A stretch of 64,000 bases of DNA from CAISIP01 sp031396205 (GTDB lineage: Bacteria; Pseudomonadota; Gammaproteobacteria; Burkholderiales; Burkholderiaceae_C): the NCBI GenBank assembly GCA_031396205.1, contig JANNKH010000022.1, positions 42,016-106,015 on the forward strand, given 5' to 3'. The stretch's first letter is position 1. Each line of letters starts with the position of its first letter. The translations under genes were made by a program, and so were the position numbers. Positions 45,471 through 54,075 of this stretch are shown here, in pieces. The notes under the pieces were generated by a model. It searched no databases. It saw nothing but the letters and a program-made list of their open reading frames with translations, and was not told the DNA's origin.

Positions 45471-46904
45471 ATGCAACGCAACTTCATTGCCAACCAATCG
45501 GTCGCAAGCCAGTCGGCTCGCAGCATTCCGGTTCTCGACCCGTCGGATGGACAGGTATTCGACGAGTTGCAGCGCAGCAATGCGCGCGATATCGACGATG
45601 CGGTTGCCGCTGCGCGCCAGAGCCTGCACAGCGGCTGGGGGAAATTGACGGCAGCCGAGCGCGGTCGGCTGCTGATGCGGCTGTCGCAGCATGTCGCCGC
45701 GAACTCAGACGAGCTGGCGCTGCTGGAGCAGCGCGATTGCGGCAAGCCGGTCAAGCAGGCGCGGGCCGACGCCACTGCGCTGGCGCGCTATTTCGAGTTC
45801 TATGCCGGCGCCTGCGACAAGCTGCACGGCGAGACCCTGCCGTATCTGGACGGGTACAGCGTGTTTACCTGGCGTGAGCCGCATGGCGTGACCGGCCACA
45901 TCATTCCGTGGAACTACCCGATGCAGATCTTCGGGCGCAGCGTGGGGGGCGCATTGGCCGCCGGCAACAGCTGTGTCGTCAAGCCTTCCGAGGACGCCTG
46001 CCTGTCACTGATCCGCGTGGCGCAAATGGCCGCCGAGATCGGTTTTCCGGCCGGCGCCATTAACATCGTCACCGGCTACGGCCATGAGGTCGGCGACGCG
46101 CTGGCGCGGCATCCGGGAGTGGACCATATCAGCTTCACCGGTAGCCCGAAGATCGGAACCCTGATTCAGCAGGTGGCCGCCGAGCGGCACTGTCCGGTCA
46201 CGCTGGAGCTCGGCGGCAAGAGCCCGCAGGTCGTTTTTGCCGACGCCGACCTGGATGCGGTGATGCCCACCGTGATCAACGCCATCGTGCAAAACGCCGG
46301 CCAGACCTGTTCTGCCGGCTCGCGCCTGCTGGTGGAACAGGCCATCTACGAGCCCCTGCTCGAACGCCTGGGGCGCGCTTTTGCCGCATTGCGCGCCGGA
46401 CCAGCGGCGATGGATCTGGACCTCGGGCCGCTGATCCGGCAAAGCCAGCTGGTGCGGGTCAGCGCATTTCTGGAGCAGGCCCGCAGTGACGGCATTGCCA
46501 CGGTGGCGCAGGGGCAGATTGCGGCCGAGGCGCATGCGACCGGCTTTTACCAGGCGCCGGTGCTGCTGCGCGACGTGCCGGCCGGCCACCGGCTGGCGCA
46601 AGAAGAGGTATTTGGCCCGGTGCTGGCCGCGATGGCTTTCACCGACGAGGAGCATGCGGTCGAGCTGGCCAATGCCACGCCATTCGGCCTGGTTGCGGGT
46701 GTCTGGACCCGCGATGGCGCGCGCCAGTTCCGTATGGCGCGCAAGGTCCGCAGCGGGCAGATCTTCATCAACAATTACGGCGCCGGTGGTGGCGTCGAAT
46801 TGCCGTTCGGCGGCGTCAAGTCGTCCGGATATGGCAGGGAAAAGGGTTTCGAAGCACTGCTGGGATTCACAACCCTCAAGACGGTGGCAGTGCGCCACGG
46901 CTGA
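45471..46904 (+). CDS. Aldehyde dehydrogenase family protein
   Basis: 477 residues from ATG 45471. NAD(P)-dependent ALDH superfamily: HIIPWNYPMQIFGRSVGGALAAGN, FTGSPKIGTLIQ, catalytic Glu in LELGGKSPQVVF and catalytic Cys in NAGQTCSAGSRLLV, with PFGGVKSSGYGREKG near the end. Closest in style to betaine/gamma-aminobutyraldehyde-type enzymes; the substrate cannot be set. Followed after 60 bases by an SDR gene, probably one catabolic transcript. Confidence 0.93.
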   Translation: MQRNFIANQSVASQSARSIPVLDPSDGQVFDELQRSNARDIDDAVAAARQSLHSGWGKLTAAERGRLLMRLSQHVAANSDELALLEQRDCGKPVKQARADATALARYFEFYAGACDKLHGETLPYLDGYSVFTWREPHGVTGHIIPWNYPMQIFGRSVGGALAAGNSCVVKPSEDACLSLIRVAQMAAEIGFPAGAINIVTGYGHEVGDALARHPGVDHISFTGSPKIGTLIQQVAAERHCPVTLELGGKSPQVVFADADLDAVMPTVINAIVQNAGQTCSAGSRLLVEQAIYEPLLERLGRAFAALRAGPAAMDLDLGPLIRQSQLVRVSAFLEQARSDGIATVAQGQIAAEAHATGFYQAPVLLRDVPAGHRLAQEEVFGPVLAAMAFTDEEHAVELANATPFGLVAGVWTRDGARQFRMARKVRSGQIFINNYGAGGGVELPFGGVKSSGYGREKGFEALLGFTTLKTVAVRHG

Positions 46905-46964
46905 CGGCGCTCTGGGCAGCGAGGCCCCGCGACAGGTTTCATCATCACCGACAAGGACAGGTTT

Positions 46965-47726
46965 ATGCGAGTCAAGGACAAGGTCGTCATCGTCACCGGA
47001 GCCGGCGGCGGCATCGGTGCCGGCATTGCGCAGCGTTTGGCCAGCGAGGGTGCCAAGGTAATCGTCAACGACGTCAACGCCGCACTCGGCGAAAAAATGG
47101 CAGCCAGCATCGTTGCTTCAGGTGGCATTGCCAGTTGCATCGCCGGTGATGTGACCGCTAGCCGGGACGTGAAGGCCCTGGTGGACGGCGCGGTGCAACG
47201 CTACGGGCGGCTGGACGCCATGGTCAACAACGCAGGCTGGACCCACCGCAACCGGCCAGCCCTGGAGGTGAGCGAAGAAGAATTCGACAAGTGCTTCGCA
47301 GTCAACGTCAAAAGCCTCTACCTGGCCACCATCCACGCGACGCCTGTGTTTCGGGCCCAGGGCGGCGGCAGCTTCATCACCATTGCATCGACCGCCGGGC
47401 TGCGCCCGCGACCGGGCTTGACCTGGTACAACGCGTCCAAGGGCGCCGCCATCACCCTGTCCAGGTCGCTGGCAGCTGAGCTGGGTCCGGACAACATCCG
47501 CGTCAACTGCGTCAACCCGGTCTTCAATCCCGACACCGGGCTGTCGGCCGAGTTCGCCGGCGGTCCGCTGGACGACGCGCGACGCGCCAAGTTCCTGGCC
47601 ACGATTCCGCTTGGACGGTTCTCGACCGCGATGGATGTGGCCAATGCGGTCTTGTATCTGGCCAGCGACGAAGCGGCTTTCATCAGCGGCATATGCCTCG
47701 AGGTCGATGGCGCGCGCTGTGTTTGA
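46965..47726 (+). CDS. Short-chain dehydrogenase/reductase
   Basis: 253 residues. Cofactor motif TGAGGGIG, NNAG, and catalytic Ser-Tyr-Lys in IASTAGL and WYNASKG; Asp in VNDVN suggests NAD(H) preference. Ends FISGICLEVDGARCV like FabG-type glucose/3-oxoacyl reductases. Ribosome site AAGGACAGG before ATG 46965. Operon partner of the aldehyde dehydrogenase; substrate unknown. Confidence 0.93.
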   Translation: MRVKDKVVIVTGAGGGIGAGIAQRLASEGAKVIVNDVNAALGEKMAASIVASGGIASCIAGDVTASRDVKALVDGAVQRYGRLDAMVNNAGWTHRNRPALEVSEEEFDKCFAVNVKSLYLATIHATPVFRAQGGGSFITIASTAGLRPRPGLTWYNASKGAAITLSRSLAAELGPDNIRVNCVNPVFNPDTGLSAEFAGGPLDDARRAKFLATIPLGRFSTAMDVANAVLYLASDEAAFISGICLEVDGARCV

Positions 47727-47794
47727 CTGCGCCCCGATCAGGGGCACGCGGTCGGGTTGCCCGCAGACAGGCGCGGCTACGGCAGAATCAAGCC

Positions 47795-48922
47795 ATGTCT
47801 GAACGCGTCATTCCCCTGGTCGACCACCGCCGGGCGAGCGTCATGCCTCCCGTGGACCCGGTCCCGATGCCGGCCGACGGCCGATTGCACGACACGCTGC
47901 GGCGCCCACTGCGCGACCTGCGCATCAGCGTCACCGACCGTTGCAACTTTCGCTGCAGCTACTGCATGCCCAAGGCGGTGTTCGACAAGAACCATGCCTA
48001 CCTGCCACATTCGGCGCTGCTGGAGTTCGAGGAGATCACCCGGCTGGCCCGACTGTTCGTGGGCCACGGCGTGCGCAAGTTGCGCCTGACGGGCGGCGAG
48101 CCCCTGCTGCGCAAGAACATCGAAATCCTGATCGCGCAGTTGGCGCAGCTGCGCAGCTTGGACGGCGAAGCACTGGACATTACGCTGACCACCAACGGAT
48201 CCCTGCTGGCCCGCAAGGCCAAGGCATTGCGCGATGCCGGCCTGCGCCGGGTCACGGTCAGCCTGGATGGCCTGGACGACACCGTGTTTCGCAGCATGAA
48301 CGATGTCGACTTCCCGGTGGCGCAGGTGCTCGAAGGCATTGCCGCGGCGCGCGACGCCGGTCTGGGCCCGATCAAGGTCAACATGGTGGTCAAGCGTGGC
48401 ACCAACGAGCGCGAGATCGTGCCGATGGCGCGGCATTTTCGCGGCACCGGCGTCGTGCTGCGGTTCATCGAATACATGGATGTCGGCGTCACCAACGGCT
48501 GGCGCATGGACGAGGTGTTGCCGTCCAGCGATGTGATCCGGATGATTCAACAGCAATTGCCCTTGCTGCCCTTGCAGGCCACCAGCGCCGGCGAAACCGC
48601 CGAGCGCTGGGGCTATGCGGGGCCTGATGGACGGCATGCGCCGGAGCTTGGCGAAATTGGTGTCATCAGCAGCGTGACCCATGCGTTTTGCCACGACTGC
48701 AACCGGGCCCGCCTGTCCACGGAAGGCCAGTTGTACCTGTGCTTGTTCGCGTCGCGCGGCCACGACCTGCGTGCCCTGCTGCGCGGCGGCGCCAGCGATG
48801 CTGTGCTGAGCTCGGCGATCGGCGCCATCTGGAGCCGGCGCGACGATCGCTATTCCGAGCTGCGCAATACCGGGTCTGTCCCCACCCAGCCCCGGGTGGA
48901 AATGAGCTACATCGGAGGCTGA
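47795..48922 (+). CDS. moaA: GTP 3',8-cyclase (molybdenum cofactor synthesis)
   Basis: 375 residues from ATG 47795. Radical SAM cluster CNFRCSYC (Cys50, 54, 57), LRLTGGEPLLR, and the second Fe-S cluster CHDCNRARLSTEGQLYLC. The C-terminal Gly-Gly (SYIGG) needed for catalysis is intact. An N-terminal extension of about 30 residues precedes the core. First gene of moaA-mobA-moeA; moaC is not here. Confidence 0.96.
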   Translation: MSERVIPLVDHRRASVMPPVDPVPMPADGRLHDTLRRPLRDLRISVTDRCNFRCSYCMPKAVFDKNHAYLPHSALLEFEEITRLARLFVGHGVRKLRLTGGEPLLRKNIEILIAQLAQLRSLDGEALDITLTTNGSLLARKAKALRDAGLRRVTVSLDGLDDTVFRSMNDVDFPVAQVLEGIAAARDAGLGPIKVNMVVKRGTNEREIVPMARHFRGTGVVLRFIEYMDVGVTNGWRMDEVLPSSDVIRMIQQQLPLLPLQATSAGETAERWGYAGPDGRHAPELGEIGVISSVTHAFCHDCNRARLSTEGQLYLCLFASRGHDLRALLRGGASDAVLSSAIGAIWSRRDDRYSELRNTGSVPTQPRVEMSYIGG

Positions 48923-48927
48923 TCCCG

Positions 48928-49611
48928 ATGGCCTTGCCCGATGCCCCGCCGCATGCAACGGCCCGGTTGAGCGACGATGCCGCCGACCGCACGGCGCAGG
49001 TGGCGATAGCGCGCGCGCAGATCACCGGTGTGGTCCTGGCCGGAGGGCGTGGCGCACGCATGGGCGGCGTGGACAAGGGGTTGCAGCTGTTCGATGGCAT
49101 TCCAATGGCCTTGCATGCCTTGCGCCGACTGCAGCCGCAGGTCGGCGCGAGCATGCTCAACGCGAACCGACATCTGGACCAGTACCAAACGTTTGGCGTT
49201 CCGGTGCATGCCGACGCGCTGCCCGACTACGCCGGCCCGCTGGCGGGCTTCGTCACCGCGCTGCAGCGTTGCACGACAGCTTATCTGGTGACCGTACCCT
49301 GCGACTCCCCGCTTTTTCCGACCGACCTGGTCACGCGACTAGCGCACGCATTGACGCACGCCAACGCGGAAATCGCCATGGCAAGTGCTCAGGAGCTCGA
49401 TGGCCAGGGCACACTGGCGTGGCGCTCCCAGCCGGTTTTTTGCCTGTTGCCGGTGCGTCTGCTGCCCAGCCTGAGTGCTTACGTGGCTGGCGGCGGGCGC
49501 AAGATCGATGCATGGACCGCACAGCACACGACGGTGCTGGTGCCTTTCGACACGCCGCGCGCGTTCGCCAACGCCAATACGCTGGAACAATTGCAGGGTC
49601 TGCAGCCATGA
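48928..49611 (+). CDS. mobA: Molybdenum cofactor guanylyltransferase
   Basis: 227 residues from ATG 48928 (GGAGG 9 bases upstream). GTP-binding signature VVLAGGRGARMGGVDKGLQ, then NRHLDQY, LPDYAGPLAGF and TVPCDSPLFP. Attaches GMP to molybdopterin for bis-MGD enzymes. An Ala-rich N-terminus of about 30 residues precedes the core. The gene end overlaps moeA (ATGA). Confidence 0.93.
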   Translation: MALPDAPPHATARLSDDAADRTAQVAIARAQITGVVLAGGRGARMGGVDKGLQLFDGIPMALHALRRLQPQVGASMLNANRHLDQYQTFGVPVHADALPDYAGPLAGFVTALQRCTTAYLVTVPCDSPLFPTDLVTRLAHALTHANAEIAMASAQELDGQGTLAWRSQPVFCLLPVRLLPSLSAYVAGGGRKIDAWTAQHTTVLVPFDTPRAFANANTLEQLQGLQP

Positions 49612-50915
49612 CGCGCCAGTCAATCGACGAGATTGCGTCCGAACTGCAAGGCTACGACCCGAAGAGCCTGCGCGCCAGCGATGTCGGCCTTTTTTTGGAG
49701 CGGCTCGTCGAGCCGGTATACGAGGTCGAGAGCGTCAGCGTTTTCGATGCGCTGCAGCGGGTGCTGGCGCGCGATATCGTGTCGCCGATCAGCGTGCCAC
49801 CGCATGACAACTCGGCCATGGACGGTTTCGCCTTTGACGGCGCGGCGCTGCAGCCAGACAAATCCCTCAGGCTGTCGGTGGTCGGCACTGCGCTGGCCGG
49901 CGAACCCTGGCGGGGGCATGTCGGGCCGGGCGAGGCGCTCAAGATCATGACCGGTGCCGTCATGCCCGAAGGCCTGGATACCGTCGTTCCGCAGGAACTG
50001 GCATTGGCCGGCGACGGGACGGTCAGCATCGCGGCCGGCGCCGTTTCCAGGGGCGATAACCGGCGCGCGCTCGGCGAGGACCTGATGCAGGGCCGCAGTG
50101 CACTGTCGCAGGGTGAGTGGCTCGGGCCTGCCGCGCTCGGCCTGATCGCCAGCCTGGGCATCGCCGAAGTCCCGGTCTGGCGCCGGCTCCGGGTGGCCTA
50201 CTTCTCCACCGGCAACGAAATCCTGAGCCTGGGCGACGCGCCCCGGCGCGGCGCGGTCTACGACAGCAACCGCTATACGGTATTCGGCCTGCTCAGCCGC
50301 ATGGGTGTGCAGGTGATCGACATGGGCGTTGTCGCCGATGAACCGGCGGCGCTGGAGTCGGCCTTTGTACAGGCCGCGGCGCAGGCCGATGCGATCATCA
50401 CCAGCGGTGGCGTCAGCGTCGGCGAGGCGGATTACACCAAGGCCATGATGCACAAGCTGGCAGGCTCGGCAGGCGGTGTGGCTTTCTGGCGCATCGCGAT
50501 GCGCCCGGGTCGCCCGATGGCGGTGGGTCGGATCGCCGCCGGCACGGGGCCGAACCCGCGCGCCGCCGTGCTGTTTGGGCTGCCCGGCAACCCGGTCGCG
50601 GTCATGGTGACCTTTCTGGCCTTCGTGCGCCCGGCCCTGCTGCGCATGATGGGCAGCCAGGTCAGGCCTGCACCCATGTTGCGTGCGCACAGCCAGGAAG
50701 CAATACGCAAAAAGGCCGGCCGAACCGAATACCAGCGCGGCATCGTGAGTACGGCAGCAGACGGCAGCCTGCGGGTCTGCACGACCGGCAATCAGGGCTC
50801 GGGCGTGCTCAGTTCGATGGTCCGGGCCAATGGACTGATCGTGCTGTCACACGATCAGGGTGATGTGGCGCCAGACGATGAAGTTGACGTAATGGTGTTC
50901 GACGGCGTGATCTGA
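49608..50915 (+). CDS. moeA: Molybdopterin molybdenumtransferase
   Basis: 435 residues. MoeA domains: N-terminal VPPHDNSAMDGFAFDG, KIMTGAVMPEGLDTVV; central MoCF-binding domain YFSTGNEILSLGD...VYDSNRYTVFGLLS, ITSGGVSVGEADYTK; and LFGLPGNPVAVMVTF. C-terminal domain IV present. Inserts molybdate into adenylylated molybdopterin. Third gene of the Mo-cofactor operon, convergent with the RND gene with one base between stops. Confidence 0.96.
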   Translation: MTRQSIDEIASELQGYDPKSLRASDVGLFLERLVEPVYEVESVSVFDALQRVLARDIVSPISVPPHDNSAMDGFAFDGAALQPDKSLRLSVVGTALAGEPWRGHVGPGEALKIMTGAVMPEGLDTVVPQELALAGDGTVSIAAGAVSRGDNRRALGEDLMQGRSALSQGEWLGPAALGLIASLGIAEVPVWRRLRVAYFSTGNEILSLGDAPRRGAVYDSNRYTVFGLLSRMGVQVIDMGVVADEPAALESAFVQAAAQADAIITSGGVSVGEADYTKAMMHKLAGSAGGVAFWRIAMRPGRPMAVGRIAAGTGPNPRAAVLFGLPGNPVAVMVTFLAFVRPALLRMMGSQVRPAPMLRAHSQEAIRKKAGRTEYQRGIVSTAADGSLRVCTTGNQGSGVLSSMVRANGLIVLSHDQGDVAPDDEVDVMVFDGVI

Positions 50916-50916
50916 T

Positions 50917-53900
50917 TCACGCCACAGCGGCAACTGGCGCCACAGGCGCAGCGCTCCCAGGATGAAGCCCGGGACCGCCCGCATCGGCATCAAGGGGCCG
51001 CGCAAGTTCGGTAGCCTCCTTCTTGGCCCCTGGCGCATGCCGGCGCGCGAACAGTGAATACATCGTGGGCACCACGAAAATCGTCAGCAGCGTCCCCATA
51101 CTCATGCCACCGACGATCACCCAGCCGATCTGTTGCCGACTTTCCGCGCCCGCTCCAGTGGCCAGTGCCAGCGGCAACGCGCCGAGTACCATCGCGCCGG
51201 TGGTCATCAGGATGGGACGCAGGCGCTGCATGGCGGATTTCTGCACCGCGGCCATCATGTCCATGCCCTGCTCGCGCAGCTGATTCGCGAACTCGACGAT
51301 CAGGATGCCATGCTTGGTGATCAGCCCCACCAGGGTGATCAGGCCGATCTGGCTGAACACATTGAGCGTCCCGCCTGCCCACTGCAGCGCCAGCAATGCC
51401 CCCGCCATCGACAAGGGTACGCTGAGAAGGATCACGAACGGATCGACGAAGCTTTCGAACTGCGCCGCCAGCACCAGGAAGATGAAGAACAGCGCCAGCA
51501 CGAACACCAGCGTCAGCGAATCGGACGACTTGCGGAACTCCCGACTGATGCCGTTGAGGTCGGTCGCGTAACCGGGCTTGAGCACTTTCCTGGCGGTCTG
51601 GTCCATGAACGTGAGTGCCTCGCCGATGGCGTAATCGGCCGACAGATTGGCGGTGATCGTCGCCGAGCGGCGCTGCGCGAAATGGTTGAGCTCGCGCGGC
51701 ACCACCACCTCGCGGATATTCACCAGCGCCGACAGCGGAATCATGGTGTCGTTCTTGCCGCGCACAAAAATGCGTTCGATGTCCGATGGTGTGCCGCGGC
51801 CGGAGTCCATGGTCTGCACGATCACATCGTATTGCTCGCCCTCGCGCTTGAACCGGGTCACGGTGCGACCACCGAGCATGGTCTCGACGGCGCGCGCGAT
51901 GGCGTCCACGCCAACGCCGTTGTCGGCCGCCCGTTCCCGGTCAACCTCGAGCTTGATTTCCGGCTTGTTCAGGCGCAGATCGGTATCGACCTGCACAAAT
52001 CCCGGGTTCTTGGCCAATTCGTCCTGGAACGCGCGCACTACCTGCGACAGGTTCTGGTAGCTCTCCGAGGTGACGATCACGTAGTTCACTGGCCGCTGGG
52101 TAAAGCCCTGGCCGAGTGACGGCGGAGTGATCGGAAAGGCGCTGACGCCTGTCAGGCCAGCCACCCGCGGCGTCATGTCGCGGGCCATCTCCTGCGTCGT
52201 GCGTTTGCGTTCTTCCCAGGGTTTGGCCCGGAAGAAGATGTTGCCCTGCGCCACGGTCGGGTTGCCGATGGTGGCAAATACCCGGTCGAATTCCGGGTAG
52301 CTTTCGCCGATACGCTCGATCGCCATCGCATAGCGGTTGGTGTAATCCAGCGTCGCACCGTCCGGCCCATTGACCTGGGCCAACACCACGCCGCGGTCCT
52401 CGATCGGCGCCAGTTCACGCTTGATGCTGCCCAGCACCGACCAGGACACAACTCCGCTGCCGATGGCCAGCAACACGATCAGCCAGCGCACCCTGAGCGT
52501 CCAGCCCAGCAGACGCGCGTAGCCGCGGGTGATCGCCTGCAAGCCGTGTTCCATGCCGCGGTCGAAGAAACCGGGCTTGGGATTGTGGCGCAGCAACAGT
52601 GAGCACATCATCGGCGATAGCGTCAACGCAACGACCCCGGACACCACCACCGCACCGGCCAGCGCCAGCGCGAACTCGGTAAATAGCCTGCCGGTGCGCC
52701 CCGGCGCGAACGCCAGCGGCGCGTACACCGCCACCAGCGTCATGGTCATCGCGACGATCGCAAAGCCCACTTCGCGCGCGCCACGGATGGCGGCCTGGAA
52801 CGGCGTGAGTCCCTCTTCGATGTGGCGGTAGATGTTCTCCAGCATCACGATCGCGTCGTCCACCACCAGCCCGATCGCCAGCACCAGGGCCAGCAGCGTC
52901 AAGGTGTTGATGCTGAATCCCGCCAGCGCCATCAGCGCGAACGTGCCGATCAGCGACACCGGAATGGTGAGCAGCGGAATGATCGACGCGCGCAAGGTGC
53001 GCAGGAAAACGAAGATCACCAGCGCCACCAGCACCACAGCCTCGGCGATGGTGGTGTACACCGCCTTCACTGATCGGTCGATGAACACCGAGTTGTCGTT
53101 GGCGATCTCGATCCGCACGCCCGGCGGCAAATCGCCGCGCACCTTGTCCATCAAGGCACGGACACCCGCCGACAGTTCCAGCGGATTGGCCGTCGCCTGC
53201 CGCACGACACCCAGTGCCACCGACTCGCGGCCGTTGAGCCGCACACTGGAACGCTCCTCCGCAGCGCCGGTCTGCACGCGCGCGACGTCGGCAATGCGGA
53301 TGGGCAAACCGTTGACGGTGCGGATCACGACCTGCCGGAATTCCGAGGGGCGCTGCAGGTCGGTCGCTGCCGTGACATTGAATTCACGCTGCTTGCTCTC
53401 GATGCGCCCGGCCGGCACCTCCAGGTTGGAGCGGCGCAAGGCGTCCTCCACATCCTGCACCGTCAGGCGATAGGCAGCCAGCCGGTCCGGGTCGAGCCCG
53501 ATCCGCATGGCCAGCTTGCGCTCGCCAAAGATGGTTACGTCAGCCGCCCCTGGCGCCGTTTGCAGCACCGGTTTGACCAGTTGATTGGCCATGTCGGTCA
53601 ATTGCAGCGCCGTGTGGGTATCCGAACTCATGGCCAGGAACACCACCGGGAACGATTCTGCCTCCACCTTGGCGATGACGGGTTCGTCAATGCCTTGCGG
53701 CAGGCGCTGGCGCACGCGCGAGACTTTGTCGCGCACGTCCGCTGCCGCCGAATCAGGGTCGCGGCTGAGCGCAAACCGGATCGAAATCAGGCTGCGTTCC
53801 TGCCGGCTGATCGAGGTGATGACATCGACGCCTTCGATGCCCGCCAGGGAATCCTCCAGCACCTTGCTGACCTGACCCTCCACCACCTCACTGGACGCAC

Positions 53901-54057
53901 CGCCAAAACGTGTCTGCACGCTGACCACGGGTTCGTCGATTTTGGGATACTCCCGCACCGACAGTCGGCTGAAGGAGACTGCGCCGATCAGCACGATCAG
54001 CATCGAGAGCACGGTCGCAAAGACCGGGCGGCGAATGGAGGTTTCAGCCAGTTGCAC
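50917..54057 (-). CDS. RND efflux transporter permease (HAE-1/MdtBC-like)
   Basis: 1046 residues, typical of AcrB-family pumps. Two repeats of membrane helices and periplasmic pore/docking loops. N-terminus ETSIRRPVFATVLSMLIVLIGAVSF; proton-relay pair in helix 4 (IGLVVDDAIVMLENIYRH); ALPLALATGAGAESRQQIGWVIVGGM near the end. Resistance-nodulation exporter of hydrophobic or amphipathic compounds. Cotranscribed with the adaptor gene 18 bases upstream; no TolC-like gene is in the window. Confidence 0.94.
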   Translation of the reverse strand: MQLAETSIRRPVFATVLSMLIVLIGAVSFSRLSVREYPKIDEPVVSVQTRFGGASSEVVEGQVSKVLEDSLAGIEGVDVITSISRQERSLISIRFALSRDPDSAAADVRDKVSRVRQRLPQGIDEPVIAKVEAESFPVVFLAMSSDTHTALQLTDMANQLVKPVLQTAPGAADVTIFGERKLAMRIGLDPDRLAAYRLTVQDVEDALRRSNLEVPAGRIESKQREFNVTAATDLQRPSEFRQVVIRTVNGLPIRIADVARVQTGAAEERSSVRLNGRESVALGVVRQATANPLELSAGVRALMDKVRGDLPPGVRIEIANDNSVFIDRSVKAVYTTIAEAVVLVALVIFVFLRTLRASIIPLLTIPVSLIGTFALMALAGFSINTLTLLALVLAIGLVVDDAIVMLENIYRHIEEGLTPFQAAIRGAREVGFAIVAMTMTLVAVYAPLAFAPGRTGRLFTEFALALAGAVVVSGVVALTLSPMMCSLLLRHNPKPGFFDRGMEHGLQAITRGYARLLGWTLRVRWLIVLLAIGSGVVSWSVLGSIKRELAPIEDRGVVLAQVNGPDGATLDYTNRYAMAIERIGESYPEFDRVFATIGNPTVAQGNIFFRAKPWEERKRTTQEMARDMTPRVAGLTGVSAFPITPPSLGQGFTQRPVNYVIVTSESYQNLSQVVRAFQDELAKNPGFVQVDTDLRLNKPEIKLEVDRERAADNGVGVDAIARAVETMLGGRTVTRFKREGEQYDVIVQTMDSGRGTPSDIERIFVRGKNDTMIPLSALVNIREVVVPRELNHFAQRRSATITANLSADYAIGEALTFMDQTARKVLKPGYATDLNGISREFRKSSDSLTLVFVLALFFIFLVLAAQFESFVDPFVILLSVPLSMAGALLALQWAGGTLNVFSQIGLITLVGLITKHGILIVEFANQLREQGMDMMAAVQKSAMQRLRPILMTTGAMVLGALPLALATGAGAESRQQIGWVIVGGMSMGTLLTIFVVPTMYSLFARRHAPGAKKEATELARPLDADAGGPGLHPGSAAPVAPVAAVA

Positions 54058-54075
54058 GGGAGGCGCCTGCCGTCG

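Noticed and set aside
43097..45775. 892-codon open frame antisense to hppA
   Set aside because: Arg/His/Gly-rich composition, no domain, and exact overlap with a strongly conserved gene; an artefact of GC-rich codon bias.
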